DNA of 64,000 bases from Asticcacaulis sp. AC466 (GCF_000495815.1 NZ_AWGE01000011.1:1-64000), one strand, 5' to 3'; shown: positions 51,021 to 59,547, counted from the first letter of the stretch. The notes: a model not told the origin generated them from the letters alone. Made by a program: numbers and translations.

Positions 51021-52781
51021 CTAATCTAGGCTGAGGCTTAGTCCGTCCAGGGCGCCGTACCCCGAACGTATCGCGGCCAGGTGCGCCGGTGCGTGGCTTA
51101 GGGTGTGGGCGTAGAAGAGGCGCATCAGTTTGATCCGGTCGTTGAGCCACTCCACGTCGCCGTTTGCCAAAAGGCCTTGCGCCGCCAGGGCGCCTTTCAG
51201 CAGAAGCCAGCCACCGATCAGGTCGCCGCACAGGGTCAGATAGGTCGTGGCTGCCGTAGCCACGTCGAGCGGCGCAGCCGCTTTTTGCGCCAACAGGTGG
51301 TCAGTGGCGGCGGAAAATTGCGTCACCGCGGCTAGAAGTTGCTCTGCCTCGACGGCGAATCCGTTCGCCAGTTCCAGCTTATTGACCTCCAGGAAGGAGC
51401 GGATGTCCGCCTCGATATCCCGCGCGGCGGCGCCATCATTGGCCAGCTTCCGGCCGACCAGATCGGCGGCCTGGATGCCATTGGTGCCTTCGTAGATTGG
51501 AGCGATGCGCGCGTCGCGATAATATTGCGCGGCGCCGGTTTCTTCGATGAAACCCATACCCCCATGGACTTGCACGCCCAGGGACGCTACCTCAACGGCG
51601 CGGTCGGTGGACCATGCCTTTGCTATTGGCACCAGAAAATCCTCGCGACGTTTGTGACGCGGATCCGGATCGCGCCGGCCGGCGTCGATGGCGGCGGCGG
51701 TGGCCATGCATATGGCGCGCGCGGCCTCGGTCTTTGCCTTCATGGTGGCCAGCATCAAGCGGACATCCGGGTGGTCATAGATCGGAGCGTAGTCCTGACC
51801 GGTAATGAGCGACTTGCCTTGACGGCGGTCCCGCGCATAGGCCTGCGCCTTTTGCCAGGCGGCATCGGCCAGGCCCACGCCTTCGAAGCCTACGGCCAGG
51901 CGTGCGGCATTCATCATGGTGAACATGGCGGCCAGGCCGCCATTAGGTGGGCCAATCAGTTCGGCCTGCGCGCCTTCGAAGGACATGACGCAGGTCGGAG
52001 AGGCGTGGATGCCCAGCTTATGTTCCAGCCCGACGCAACTCACGCTGTTGCGCGCGCCGGGCTTGCCGTCGCCAGTGACCAGGAATTTCGGGCACAGGAA
52101 CAGGGAAATGCCACGCGTTCCCTTAGGCGCGTCGGGCAACCGTGCCAGAACCAGGTGGATAATATTCTCCGCGCCGTCGTGTTCGCCCCAGGTGATGAAT
52201 ATTTTCTGGCCGGTGATGTGGTAGGTGCCGTCGTCGGCAGGCTCAGCGCGAGTGGTCAGGGCCGCAAGATCCGAACCGGCGCCCGGTTCGGTCAGGTTCA
52301 TGGTTCCGCACCATTGCCCGGCTATAAGCTTAGGCAGGAAAAGATCCTTTTGCGCTTGAGATCCATGGGCGTGGATTGCTTCTATGGCGCCCTGCGATAG
52401 GGTCGGCAGCAGGGTGAAGGCCATGTTGGCGCCGTGGAACATGTCGAAACACGCCTGTTCCAGCATCTTGGGCAGTCCCTGCCCGCCATAGGCTGGACCG
52501 GCTGCCAGGCCATACCACCCGCCATCGGCATAGGCCTTAATGGCATCGAGAAAACCCGGCGCGACAATTACACGATCGCCGTCAAGCTTGGTCCCGCCCA
52601 AGTCACCGATATGGTTTAGCGGCGCCAGCACATCTCCGGCCAGTTGCCCGGCGGCATCGAGCACGGCGTCGCGCAGGTCTGCATCAAAGTCAGGAAAGGC
52701 TGAGCTGTTGTAACTGTCTGCCATGCCAATGACATGGTCGAGGCAGAAGGTAATATCTTTGACACTGGCGCGATAGGTCAT
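51021..52781 (-). CDS. Acyl-CoA dehydrogenase, long subfamily (second copy)
   Basis: This enzyme of about 586 residues is a paralogue of the acyl-CoA dehydrogenase near the left end of the window, with the same domain order: MNLTEPGAGSDLAAL for FAD binding, QKIFITWGEHDGAEN, QVHGGMGFIEE and the IYEGTNGIQAADLVGRKL segment holding the catalytic Glu. It probably acts on a different acyl-CoA in the same catabolic programme, because its promoter region contains a near copy (52839-52854) of the palindrome upstream of the merR gene. The ATG at 52781 fits the family N-terminus MTYRASVKDITFCLDH; a longer frame to 52832 is not conserved. Confidence 0.9.
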   Translation of the reverse strand: MTYRASVKDITFCLDHVIGMADSYNSSAFPDFDADLRDAVLDAAGQLAGDVLAPLNHIGDLGGTKLDGDRVIVAPGFLDAIKAYADGGWYGLAAGPAYGGQGLPKMLEQACFDMFHGANMAFTLLPTLSQGAIEAIHAHGSQAQKDLFLPKLIAGQWCGTMNLTEPGAGSDLAALTTRAEPADDGTYHITGQKIFITWGEHDGAENIIHLVLARLPDAPKGTRGISLFLCPKFLVTGDGKPGARNSVSCVGLEHKLGIHASPTCVMSFEGAQAELIGPPNGGLAAMFTMMNAARLAVGFEGVGLADAAWQKAQAYARDRRQGKSLITGQDYAPIYDHPDVRLMLATMKAKTEAARAICMATAAAIDAGRRDPDPRHKRREDFLVPIAKAWSTDRAVEVASLGVQVHGGMGFIEETGAAQYYRDARIAPIYEGTNGIQAADLVGRKLANDGAAARDIEADIRSFLEVNKLELANGFAVEAEQLLAAVTQFSAATDHLLAQKAAAPLDVATAATTYLTLCGDLIGGWLLLKGALAAQGLLANGDVEWLNDRIKLMRLFYAHTLSHAPAHLAAIRSGYGALDGLSLSLD

Positions 52782-52838
52782 TGGGCATCCCTGTTTTTCT
52801 TGCAGTCTATGACGGAGCCTCGCGCCTCGCAAGTTCCT

Positions 52839-52854
52839 TTTACGTGAACGTCAA
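52839..52854 (-). promoter_or_regulatory. Second copy of the LiuR-like operator
   Basis: TTTACGT-GA-ACGTCAA matches the perfect palindrome TTTACGT-CA-ACGTAAA at 6140-6155 except for one arm position and the central spacer. It lies 58 bp before the acyl-CoA dehydrogenase start codon, so one regulator probably controls both loci 46 kb apart. Confidence 0.7.
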
Positions 52855-52977
52855 CTTTTTAAACTGGCTGCGATTTTCAACCGGCCGGTGCTTGAAATGA
52901 AATAGTATCTGTTACATATATTTTCGCATGACGCTCTTGGGCGTGTGGTGTATGCAAACATATCCGAGGAGACGACT

Positions 52978-54252
52978 ATGACTGAACCCATGACCGGGCT
53001 GACGCCGACCAGCTATAACCGCTACAGCCGCTATCTTCACTGGTTGATGGCGTTTCTCATCCTGTTCATGGTTTTTCTGGGGTGGCGGTTCGACGACAAG
53101 GACAGCCTGATCTTCACGCGCGCCAATCTGCACAAGTCGATCGGTATTCTGATAATCCTTCTGACACTCCTGCGTATCGCCTTGCGCCTGGTCTACAAGG
53201 CGCCGCCAGCCGCCCCCATGTCAAAATGGCAGATATGGGCAGCGCATGCCCTGCATGTCGGTTTTTATGTCGTGATGATTGGCCTGCCGCTGTCCGGCTG
53301 GCTGATGGTTTCGACCTCGACGCGTGACATTCCATTCTTTGGCATGACGTGGCCGCATTTGCCGGTGCCGCAGACTCACGACGCGCATGAGACGTTTGAA
53401 GCCGCGCACGGACTGATCGCCAAGCTGTTGTTCTACGTCATGATCCCACTGCATGTCCTGGCCGCGCTGAAGCACCAGTTTGTCGACAAGGATACGGTGA
53501 TGGAGCACATGGTGCCGGGTCTTAAGCCCAGACCAATCCTGAATTATCGCTGGTTGTTGCCGATTGGCGTTGTTGGCTCGGCGGTGGTGCTTGGTTTTGG
53601 TGTGCTGCGCGGGACGCCGCAGACGCGTAACGATGCCCCGCCACCTGTGGCCTCAGTCGCCAGCAGTGAGGCGCCGGAGGCGTCCGCGTCGGTAAGCGAG
53701 GCTGCGGCGTCGTCTGTGTCTGAAACCGCAAGCGCATCACAGGCCGCAGCGGTCACAAACTGGGTCGTTGATAAGTCCGCCACCAAAATCGCTTTCAGCA
53801 CCAGCCTGTCGGGGGAGGCGATCAATGGTGGATTCAGCAGCTATTCCGCCGCCATCGCGTTCGATCCGGAGCAGTTGGACAAGTCGCGCGTAAAGGTGAC
53901 GATCGATCTGTCGTCGGTCAGTTCCGGCGACAATGACCGCGACGGCAGCCTGAAAAGCGATGCCTTCTTCAATGTCGCCGTGACGCCGAAAGCGGTATTT
54001 GAAGCGACAAGCTTCACGAAGACGGATGCGACCCATTTTGTCGCCAAGGGGCGGTTGACCCTGCACGGTAAGAGTCAACCATTGAGCTTGCCGTTCAGCC
54101 TCATCATCAAGACTGACACCGCCACGATGACGGGCAGCACCACCATCGACCGGACCGCTTTCGGGGTCGGGTCGGGTGAGTGGGCGGCGACGGACGCTCT
54201 ACCGGCCAAGGTGAAGGTCGATATCAGTCTGAAAGCCAAAGCCGCGAAATGA
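52978..54252 (+). CDS. Cytochrome b561-YceI fusion protein
   Basis: The protein of about 424 residues joins two modules often encoded as neighbours. Residues about 10-180 form a four-helix cytochrome b561 domain with haem-ligand histidines in RYLHWLMAF, NLHKSIGIL, EAAHGLIAK and IPLHVLAALKHQF. A fifth hydrophobic segment (WLLPIGVVGSAVVLGFGVL) leads to a Ser/Ala-rich linker of about 50 residues and a C-terminal YceI lipocalin-like domain (WVVDKSATKIAF to VDISLKAKA), which binds isoprenoid quinone-like lipids in relatives. The design suggests that a membrane haem protein exchanges electrons with a quinone carried by its own periplasmic domain. An AGGAG element precedes the ATG at 52978. It overlaps tsaC by 4 bp. 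Confidence 0.88.
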   Translation: MTEPMTGLTPTSYNRYSRYLHWLMAFLILFMVFLGWRFDDKDSLIFTRANLHKSIGILIILLTLLRIALRLVYKAPPAAPMSKWQIWAAHALHVGFYVVMIGLPLSGWLMVSTSTRDIPFFGMTWPHLPVPQTHDAHETFEAAHGLIAKLLFYVMIPLHVLAALKHQFVDKDTVMEHMVPGLKPRPILNYRWLLPIGVVGSAVVLGFGVLRGTPQTRNDAPPPVASVASSEAPEASASVSEAAASSVSETASASQAAAVTNWVVDKSATKIAFSTSLSGEAINGGFSSYSAAIAFDPEQLDKSRVKVTIDLSSVSSGDNDRDGSLKSDAFFNVAVTPKAVFEATSFTKTDATHFVAKGRLTLHGKSQPLSLPFSLIIKTDTATMTGSTTIDRTAFGVGSGEWAATDALPAKVKVDISLKAKAAK

Positions 54253-55166
54253 GTCTGGTCGAGGCGGCTGTCGACGCCCTGAACGCCGGCAATCTGATCC
54301 ATCTGCCCACTGAGACCGTCTACGGTTTGGGCGCTTCGGCGGCTGACCCCGAGGCGGTCATCAAGGTGTTCGAAGCCAAGGGGCGGCCGCGATTCAACCC
54401 GCTTATCGTTCACGTCGGCGATCTGGCGTTGGCTGAGCGAATTGGGCTCTTCAATGATCGGGCCAGGGCGTTGGCTCAGGCGTTCTGGCCGGGGCCCCTG
54501 ACCCTGGTCCTGCCGGTCCGTGATAGGGATCAAGCCTGCGATCTGGCGCGCGCTGGTCTGGACAGCGTTGCCTTGCGTATGCCGGCGCATCCCATGGCGC
54601 TGGACATCCTGCGGGCATTCGGTAGCGGGGTTGTGGCGCCATCGGCCAATCGCTCCGGACGACCGAGCCCGACCACCCAGGCTGACGCTTACGAAGAAAC
54701 CGGGGCCTCAGTCGCCGTATCGCCCGACGGCGGCGATTGCGGGGTCGGGGTGGAATCCACCGTGGTCAGTTTGTTGGGAGAGGCCCGCTATTTGCGGGCC
54801 GGTGCGGTCACGCGTGCTCAGATCGAAGCCGTGGTCGGGCCTCTGGCTGCCGATACTGCAGAGGGGCATCGCTCTCCCGGTCGCCTCAGCACCCATTACG
54901 CGCCGGATGCGCCGGTGCGCATCAATATTGATATACCGTCTGAAGGTGCGGTCTATCTCGCTTTTGGCGAAACGGCGTATGCGGGCGAGGTCATTCAACT
55001 GAGCGCTGGTCGTGACCTCCACGAAGCGGCCGCCAATCTGTTCCGCGCGCTGCGCGACGCCGACCGCCTTATGCCATCGGTTATCGAAATCGCCCCCATA
55101 CCAGATCACGATATCGGCGAGGCGATCAATGACCGGATTCGCCGCGCAGCCGGCTTTGTCGGTTAG
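54249..55166 (+). CDS. tsaC: Threonylcarbamoyl-AMP synthase (Sua5 type)
   Basis: This enzyme makes threonylcarbamoyl-AMP from Thr, bicarbonate and ATP for t6A37 synthesis in tRNAs. The 305-residue protein has the YrdC domain (LIHLPTETVYGLGASA, GRPRFNPLIVHV, SVALRMPAHPMALDIL, VVAPSANRSGRPSPT) and a C-terminal Sua5 domain (RSPGRLSTHYAPDAPVRI), so it is the longer Sua5 form. The ATG overlaps the stop of the cytochrome fusion gene (ATGA), making co-translation likely although the functions seem unrelated. Confidence 0.94.
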   Translation: MSLVEAAVDALNAGNLIHLPTETVYGLGASAADPEAVIKVFEAKGRPRFNPLIVHVGDLALAERIGLFNDRARALAQAFWPGPLTLVLPVRDRDQACDLARAGLDSVALRMPAHPMALDILRAFGSGVVAPSANRSGRPSPTTQADAYEETGASVAVSPDGGDCGVGVESTVVSLLGEARYLRAGAVTRAQIEAVVGPLAADTAEGHRSPGRLSTHYAPDAPVRINIDIPSEGAVYLAFGETAYAGEVIQLSAGRDLHEAAANLFRALRDADRLMPSVIEIAPIPDHDIGEAINDRIRRAAGFVG

Positions 55167-55948
55167 GCGGCTTTTGCGCTTTTCAATTCTGGCTGAGGGC
55201 GAGTGAAAACCCAATCGTCGCCGGTCGTCAGGTCGGCGCGGAAGGTGTAGTCTGCGACGTTGAAATCCTTCAACCCGTCGATTGTATCCACACGGTTGTC
55301 GATCATGAAACGTGCCATCAGGCCGCGCGCTGTCTTGGCAAAGAAGGAAACAATCTTTGCCTGATTGCCTTTGATTTCAAGAAAACGCGGAGTGACGACC
55401 CGGGCCTTGAGCGCCTTGGTCAGCGCGGCGCGGGCATATTCCTGACTGGCCAGATTGACCACAATGCCTGTGTCGTGGTGCGTCAGTTCAGTTGTCAGGC
55501 TTTTGGCCAGTGTATCACCCCAAAATTCGTAAAGCGAATTGGCGCGCCCCGTTTTCAGATGTGATCCCATTTCCAGACGATAGGGCCGGATCAGGTCGAG
55601 CGGCCGCAGGACGCCGTACAGGCCGGAAAGTATGCGCAGGTGATCTTGGGCCCATTTGATGCCCGCCGCGTCCAGAGTGCGCGCTTGCAACCCTGTATAG
55701 ACATCGCCATCGAACATGAAAGCGGCGGCACCCGGCGTCTGGTCTTCGAAGCCTTGGTAGCGCGCATAATTCAATTCACCGAGCGTTTGGGAGATGTCCA
55801 TCAACTCCATGATCTGCTTGGGCTTGAGCCGCTTTGCACTCTTCACCAGCTTCGCTGTCTCTTGCGGGAAACGCGGTTCTGTCGGTACGACGCCGGCATC
55901 GAACGGAGACAGGTCGAGTGATTTCGCGGGAGATAACAGGGTTAGCAT
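55163..55948 (-). CDS. yaaA: YaaA family peroxide stress protein
   Basis: The protein of about 261 residues shows the YaaA (DUF328) blocks: MLTLLSPAKSLDL at the N-terminus, YTGLQARTLDA, HLRILSGLYGVLRPLDLIRPYRLEMG, LYEFWGD and VVNLASQEYARA. In E. coli YaaA limits free iron under peroxide stress and binds DNA. I use the ATG at 55948 because the family begins there. It overlaps the tsaC 3' end by 4 bp in convergent orientation. Confidence 0.92.
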   Translation of the reverse strand: MLTLLSPAKSLDLSPFDAGVVPTEPRFPQETAKLVKSAKRLKPKQIMELMDISQTLGELNYARYQGFEDQTPGAAAFMFDGDVYTGLQARTLDAAGIKWAQDHLRILSGLYGVLRPLDLIRPYRLEMGSHLKTGRANSLYEFWGDTLAKSLTTELTHHDTGIVVNLASQEYARAALTKALKARVVTPRFLEIKGNQAKIVSFFAKTARGLMARFMIDNRVDTIDGLKDFNVADYTFRADLTTGDDWVFTRPQPELKSAKAA

Positions 55949-56325
55949 GAGCCGATTTTTTGAAGATTTGCGGGGCTGAATTTCCTTTTTCAGCTTATAG
56001 GCAGGTTCGATATCGGTGACAATAGAGTGAGCTAGGCAGCGCTGCCAGTTATGCGGTTCTTCTCTACTAAGTACGCCTTTCCGATCAAGCACTTAAAGCT
56101 CAAAAAACCTGATGGCCGGCGTAAAACGGAAAGGCAGAATACGTAATGTTGTTATTATAGTAAACAACGGGACGTAGAGTCTTTACGATATGTTTCCATT
56201 AAAATAATGCCGCATTCATTTTGAATAATATGCCGTCTATAGGTGTAAATTCGTGTGTTATGTAGTTGTTAAGGATTTATTACTTATTTTAGCCCGCCTT
56301 AGTAAGGCTTCTGGACGAGGATCGA
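55949..56325. other. 377-bp AT-rich region upstream of the double-receiver gene
   Basis: No gene is supported. The segment 56130-56310 is clearly richer in A and T than its surroundings. It contains TTAAGGATTTATTAC around 56268, which has the CtrA-box spacing (TTAA-N7-TTAC) but one mismatch, so it is only a weak candidate. No hairpin terminator or RNA gene was seen. Confidence 0.45.
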
Positions 56326-57144
56326 ATGAGTTTAGGTAGCGTCCTTGTCATGGATCACAACCGTGACCAGGCAGAGCGTATTTCTTCTATGCTGCATGAT
56401 CAGAAGTGGACGTCTGTCCTTAGCTTCGACCAGAAGATGGCTATGCGGCTATTAAAAGGAAGTCGTTTTCACCTTCTGCTGTTTGATGCCTATGATGGTC
56501 AGGGCAGCACGATGCAGATCATCGATCAGATTCGTACGCATTCCCAGGAAGCCCCCCTCGCCATTATGTCCAGCGCTTGGCGTGGACAGGCGCCTGGCAC
56601 CGGGAGTGAGATCACTGCCGCCGGCGCCGATTTCGTCATTGCCAAACCGTTCGCACCCGACAAACTGAAGACGCTTCTGGCCGACACCAATGCTTATCAC
56701 CGCGCTCGATCCAAGGACCATCATGTTTTGGTGGTGGAAGACGATCAGGACTTGCGTCTCGATATTTGCCGGGTGCTCAAACAGGTCGGATACAAGGTGT
56801 CCTTCGCCTCAAACATGGAAGATGCGTTTTTTGATCATAATCTGGGCATGATCGACGTCGTGCTGACGGCTGTGCTGATCCCGGGCATCGGGGGCATCGA
56901 AGGCACGTTCCAGATCAAAAAGGACTTTGCCCACTGCAAGGTCGTAGCCATGTCTCAGGGCGTCGATGACACGATCACAGCTATCCACGTCCTGGCGGCG
57001 GCGAAGGCGGCCGGCGCCGATGCATTGCTGCCCAAGCCCTTCAATATGCATGACCTTCTGAAATCGGTGCAGAGCGTCATCCGCGCCAAAGAAGGACCAG
57101 AAGAATCGAATCAGGCGGCCATTGATGCCTTGTTCGACAACTGA
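56326..57144 (+). CDS. Double-receiver response regulator with degenerate second domain
   Basis: The 272-residue protein consists of two receiver domains with no output domain. The first (about 4-122) has Asp 54 at the phosphorylation position (LLLFDAYDG), and Lys 107 in AKPF, but the acidic pocket is reduced to Asp 10 in VLVMDHN. The second (about 132-255) has the acidic cluster EDD at 138-140 and Lys 237 in PKPF but carries Ala 182 where the phosphoacceptor Asp should be (DVVLTAVLIPG), so it cannot be phosphorylated there. Such proteins act in phosphorelays or as adaptors through protein contacts. No kinase gene is next to it; a hybrid kinase lies 2.5 kb downstream. It converges with the oxidase gene. 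Confidence 0.87.
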   Translation: MSLGSVLVMDHNRDQAERISSMLHDQKWTSVLSFDQKMAMRLLKGSRFHLLLFDAYDGQGSTMQIIDQIRTHSQEAPLAIMSSAWRGQAPGTGSEITAAGADFVIAKPFAPDKLKTLLADTNAYHRARSKDHHVLVVEDDQDLRLDICRVLKQVGYKVSFASNMEDAFFDHNLGMIDVVLTAVLIPGIGGIEGTFQIKKDFAHCKVVAMSQGVDDTITAIHVLAAAKAAGADALLPKPFNMHDLLKSVQSVIRAKEGPEESNQAAIDALFDN

Positions 57145-57159
57145 TTACACCCTGTACAA

Positions 57160-58590
57160 TCAGAATAAGACATGCGGATTCATGATCCGCTTCGGGTCCA
57201 GGGCTGATCTGAGGGCCTGCATGGCGGCGACGGCCACCGGGTCTTTGTACACCAGCGCCTCGTTCGTCTTCATGCGGCCCAGTCCGTGTTCCGCCGAGAT
57301 CGATCCTTCATAGGCATTGACCAGATCGTGAACCACCTTGGCGCCTTCGTCGCGCAAGGCATTGAACTTGGCTGCGTCCATGCCTTCCGGCACGATAACG
57401 TTGAAGTGGACATTGCCGTCACCGACGTGGCCAAACGCCACGAGCCGCGCGCCAGGCAGGAAGGCTTCAATTGCGGCCTTACCCTCTTCCATATACTCGG
57501 CCATGCGCGATAGCGGCACGGAAATGTCGTGTTTCCAGGCTGCCCCCTCGGCTTTTTCAGCGGCAGAGTGATCTTCGCGCAGGCGCCAGAATTCTGCGGC
57601 CTGCGTCTCGTTTTGGGCGATTACGGCGTCAAGCACGAGTTCTTCTTCGAAGGCGGCTTCGAGCAGACGTTCCATGGCGGCGGAAGCTCCTTGCGGATCG
57701 CCCGAAGCAACCTCGATGAGGGCATACCAGGGATACTCGCCCTCCAGCGGTTCGCGCGTGTCGGGAATGTGCTTCAATACCAGAGACAGACCGTAACGCC
57801 CCATCAGTTCGAAGGCTTCGACCTGTCCCCCCGTTTCCTGCTTAGCGCGGACCAGAAGGTCTATGGCCTTCTGCGCGCTGTCGAAGGCAACTATGGCTGT
57901 GGCGCGTGAGTTCATGATCGGGAAGAGTTTAAGCGAAGCGGCGGTGATGATACCGAGCGTGCCTTCCGCGCCGATGAACATGTGTTTGATGTCGTAACCG
58001 GTATTGTCCTTGCGCAGGCGCTTCAGGCCGTGAAAGACATCGCCGTTCGGCAGGACGACCTCAAGTCCGGACACGAGGTCGCGGGTGACGCCGTAACGCA
58101 GTACAGCTGTGCCGCCGGCATTGGTCGAGATGACGCCGCCGACTGTTGCCGTACCTTCGGCTGCGAGCGACAGGGGAAAATAACGGTCGGCCTTTTCGGC
58201 GATCTGCTGCGCGTCGAGGAGGGTAAGGCCGGCTTCCAGAACCATGGTGTCGTCGGTCGGCGCCACGTCACGGATCGCCTTCATGCGCTCAAGCGAAATC
58301 AGGATTTCGCCAAAGGGGATTTGGCCGCCAACCAGACCTGTATTACCGCCCTGAGGGGTTATCGCGACGCCATTGTCGAAACAGATTTTGACGACCGCGG
58401 AGACTTCATGTGTCGATTTCGGCAAGACGAGGAGAGGGGTGTGGCCTTTCCACTTTCCTCGCCATTCGGTCAGCTTGGGATCGACACGCATCGGATCCTC
58501 GCTCCATCCGGCGTCACCGACCACGGCCTTTATCCGGGCGATGACCTCTGGTGAAACGGGCGGGGTTTCGGAGACGGCGGGCGTAGACAT
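57160..58590 (-). CDS. FAD-binding oxidase, GlcD/D-2-hydroxyglutarate dehydrogenase type
   Basis: The flavoprotein of about 476 residues oxidises a D-2-hydroxy acid. The N-terminal PCMH-type FAD domain shows TPQGGNTGLVGGQIPFG, LAAEGTATVGGVISTNAGG and GYDIKHMFIGAEGTLGIITAA. The C-terminal cap has KHDISVPLSRM, FGHVGDGNVHFNV with metal-binding histidines, SAEHGLGRMK and a terminal LDPKRIMNPHVLF. This layout covers D-2-hydroxyglutarate, D-lactate and glycolate enzymes; the first is most likely by similarity of motifs. The ATG at 58590 is preferred to an upstream start that would overlap the Nudix gene. Confidence 0.88.
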   Translation of the reverse strand: MSTPAVSETPPVSPEVIARIKAVVGDAGWSEDPMRVDPKLTEWRGKWKGHTPLLVLPKSTHEVSAVVKICFDNGVAITPQGGNTGLVGGQIPFGEILISLERMKAIRDVAPTDDTMVLEAGLTLLDAQQIAEKADRYFPLSLAAEGTATVGGVISTNAGGTAVLRYGVTRDLVSGLEVVLPNGDVFHGLKRLRKDNTGYDIKHMFIGAEGTLGIITAASLKLFPIMNSRATAIVAFDSAQKAIDLLVRAKQETGGQVEAFELMGRYGLSLVLKHIPDTREPLEGEYPWYALIEVASGDPQGASAAMERLLEAAFEEELVLDAVIAQNETQAAEFWRLREDHSAAEKAEGAAWKHDISVPLSRMAEYMEEGKAAIEAFLPGARLVAFGHVGDGNVHFNVIVPEGMDAAKFNALRDEGAKVVHDLVNAYEGSISAEHGLGRMKTNEALVYKDPVAVAAMQALRSALDPKRIMNPHVLF

Positions 58591-58672
58591 CGATCTGACC
58601 TTGATGGATATAGGATGAGCAGGGCGCGGCGAGCGCAATCTTACGCGCTGCGTTAAGGGAGAGAGGCCGGAA

Positions 58673-59101
58673 GTGCAAGACACAAAACCTAATGCTTCCG
58701 ATGAGTTGCACTTATATCCTATTCCCGCGGTTGGGGTTGTATGCTGGCGCGGCGATGACGTGCTGTTGATTCGTCGCGGGCGCGCGCCACGTCTGGGCGA
58801 ATGGTCAATTCCCGGCGGTAAAATAAATCGCGGCGAATCTCTTGCTGACGCAGCGTTAAGGGAACTGTTTGAAGAAACGCGTGTGACGGCTCAACTTGGT
58901 GAGTTAATCAACGTTTACGAGATAATAGAGGCCGGCTTTCACTATATTCTTATCGACTATTCCGCGAACTGGGTGTCGGGAGAGCCGATTGCTGGCGATG
59001 ATGCGGACCTGGCTGCCTTTATGCCGTTAAGTGAAGCTATTGCATTGATAAAGCAGGAAGATATTCGCGACGTGATCTTGCGGTCGCGCAAAATCTATTA
59101 G
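58673..59101 (+). CDS. Nudix hydrolase
   Basis: The 142-residue protein carries a Nudix box, GGKINRGESLADAALRELFEE, followed by Thr-Arg-Val where the consensus has a Gly after the Glu pair. The metal-binding RELFEE glutamates are intact. Its start is GTG, preceded by GAGAGG. Substrates of such small Nudix proteins include ADP-ribose, NADH and oxidised nucleotides. It is divergent from the oxidase gene, with 82 bp between the two starts. Confidence 0.88.
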   Translation: MQDTKPNASDELHLYPIPAVGVVCWRGDDVLLIRRGRAPRLGEWSIPGGKINRGESLADAALRELFEETRVTAQLGELINVYEIIEAGFHYILIDYSANWVSGEPIAGDDADLAAFMPLSEAIALIKQEDIRDVILRSRKIY

Positions 59102-59218
59102 TTTTTAAATACAACCTTATGTCGGTGAAACTGTCTCGCATTTGCGACAACTGGCCGCGTTGCAGTGAAAACTCTCTGTCTCGAGGAATTGCATCTTGTG
59201 GTAATGATAAAAACATGG

Positions 59219-59234
59219 TTAAGTATTAATTAAC
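59219..59234. promoter_or_regulatory. Full CtrA box (TTAA-N7-TTAAC)
   Basis: TTAAGTATTAATTAAC matches the CtrA consensus TTAA-N7-TTAAC exactly, with the seven-base spacing. It is 118 bp upstream of the micropeptide start codon at 59352 and lies in an AT-rich patch. It suggests cell-cycle control by CtrA of the following short transcript. Confidence 0.75.
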
Positions 59235-59351
59235 GGCGGCAGAGTGTGAAGCTCCTGTAATCCGTTACGGACAGGGATATTCTCCGAGCTTCTTCAGGGC
59301 GGGGACGAAGAGCCTGTTTGGTCCATGGTTTTAGTTTGTTAGGAGTTTGCT

Positions 59352-59468
59352 ATGAAGAAGTTTGCCGTTGCCCTTACCGTCCTGGCTATTGCCGCGGGCG
59401 CCACGTTTGTTGCCACTCAGGCGAGCGCCATTCCGCCGGTTTGCAATCCTGTCAAGGGTTATTGCTAA
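59352..59468 (+). CDS. Secreted two-cysteine micropeptide (38 codons)
   Basis: This very short gene encodes 38 residues: a classical signal peptide (MKKFAVALTVLAIAAG followed by ATFVATQASA) with an AxA cleavage site, then a predicted mature peptide of only 12 residues, IPPVCNPVKGYC. The two cysteines could form one disulfide ring of eight residues. Support for its being real: a strong AGGAG six bases before the ATG, a textbook signal peptide, an upstream CtrA box, and a terminator 44 bp after the stop. I do not recognise the family. Possible roles are a signal, an envelope component or a toxin; none can be decided. It lies 156 bp before a hybrid sensor kinase gene on the same strand. Confidence 0.75.
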   Translation: MKKFAVALTVLAIAAGATFVATQASAIPPVCNPVKGYC

Positions 59469-59479
59469 GATTGGCGAAT

Positions 59480-59498
59480 GATCTGTTCTGAACAGATC
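59480..59498. other. Perfect 9-1-9 palindrome behind the micropeptide gene
   Basis: GATCTGTTC-T-GAACAGATC is a perfect inverted repeat just after the stop codon. In RNA it could fold as a six-pair stem with a seven-base loop followed by TTTT; as DNA it could be a dimer binding site. It is separate from the terminator that follows. Confidence 0.7.
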
Positions 59499-59511
59499 TT
59501 TTGAATAATGT

Positions 59512-59547
59512 AAGGCGGGCAAGGCTTCGTGCTTTCCCCGCCTTTTT
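59512..59547 (+). terminator. Terminator of the micropeptide transcript
   Basis: An eight-pair stem AAGGCGGG/CCCGCCTT (59512-59519 with 59537-59544) with an inner AAGGC/GCTTT-type extension is followed by T residues. It separates the micropeptide gene from the sensor kinase gene. Confidence 0.85.

Noticed and set aside
56268-56282. CtrA-like TTAA-N7-TTAC upstream of the double-receiver gene
   Set aside because: One base of the second half-site is wrong and the region is AT-rich, so a chance match is likely.
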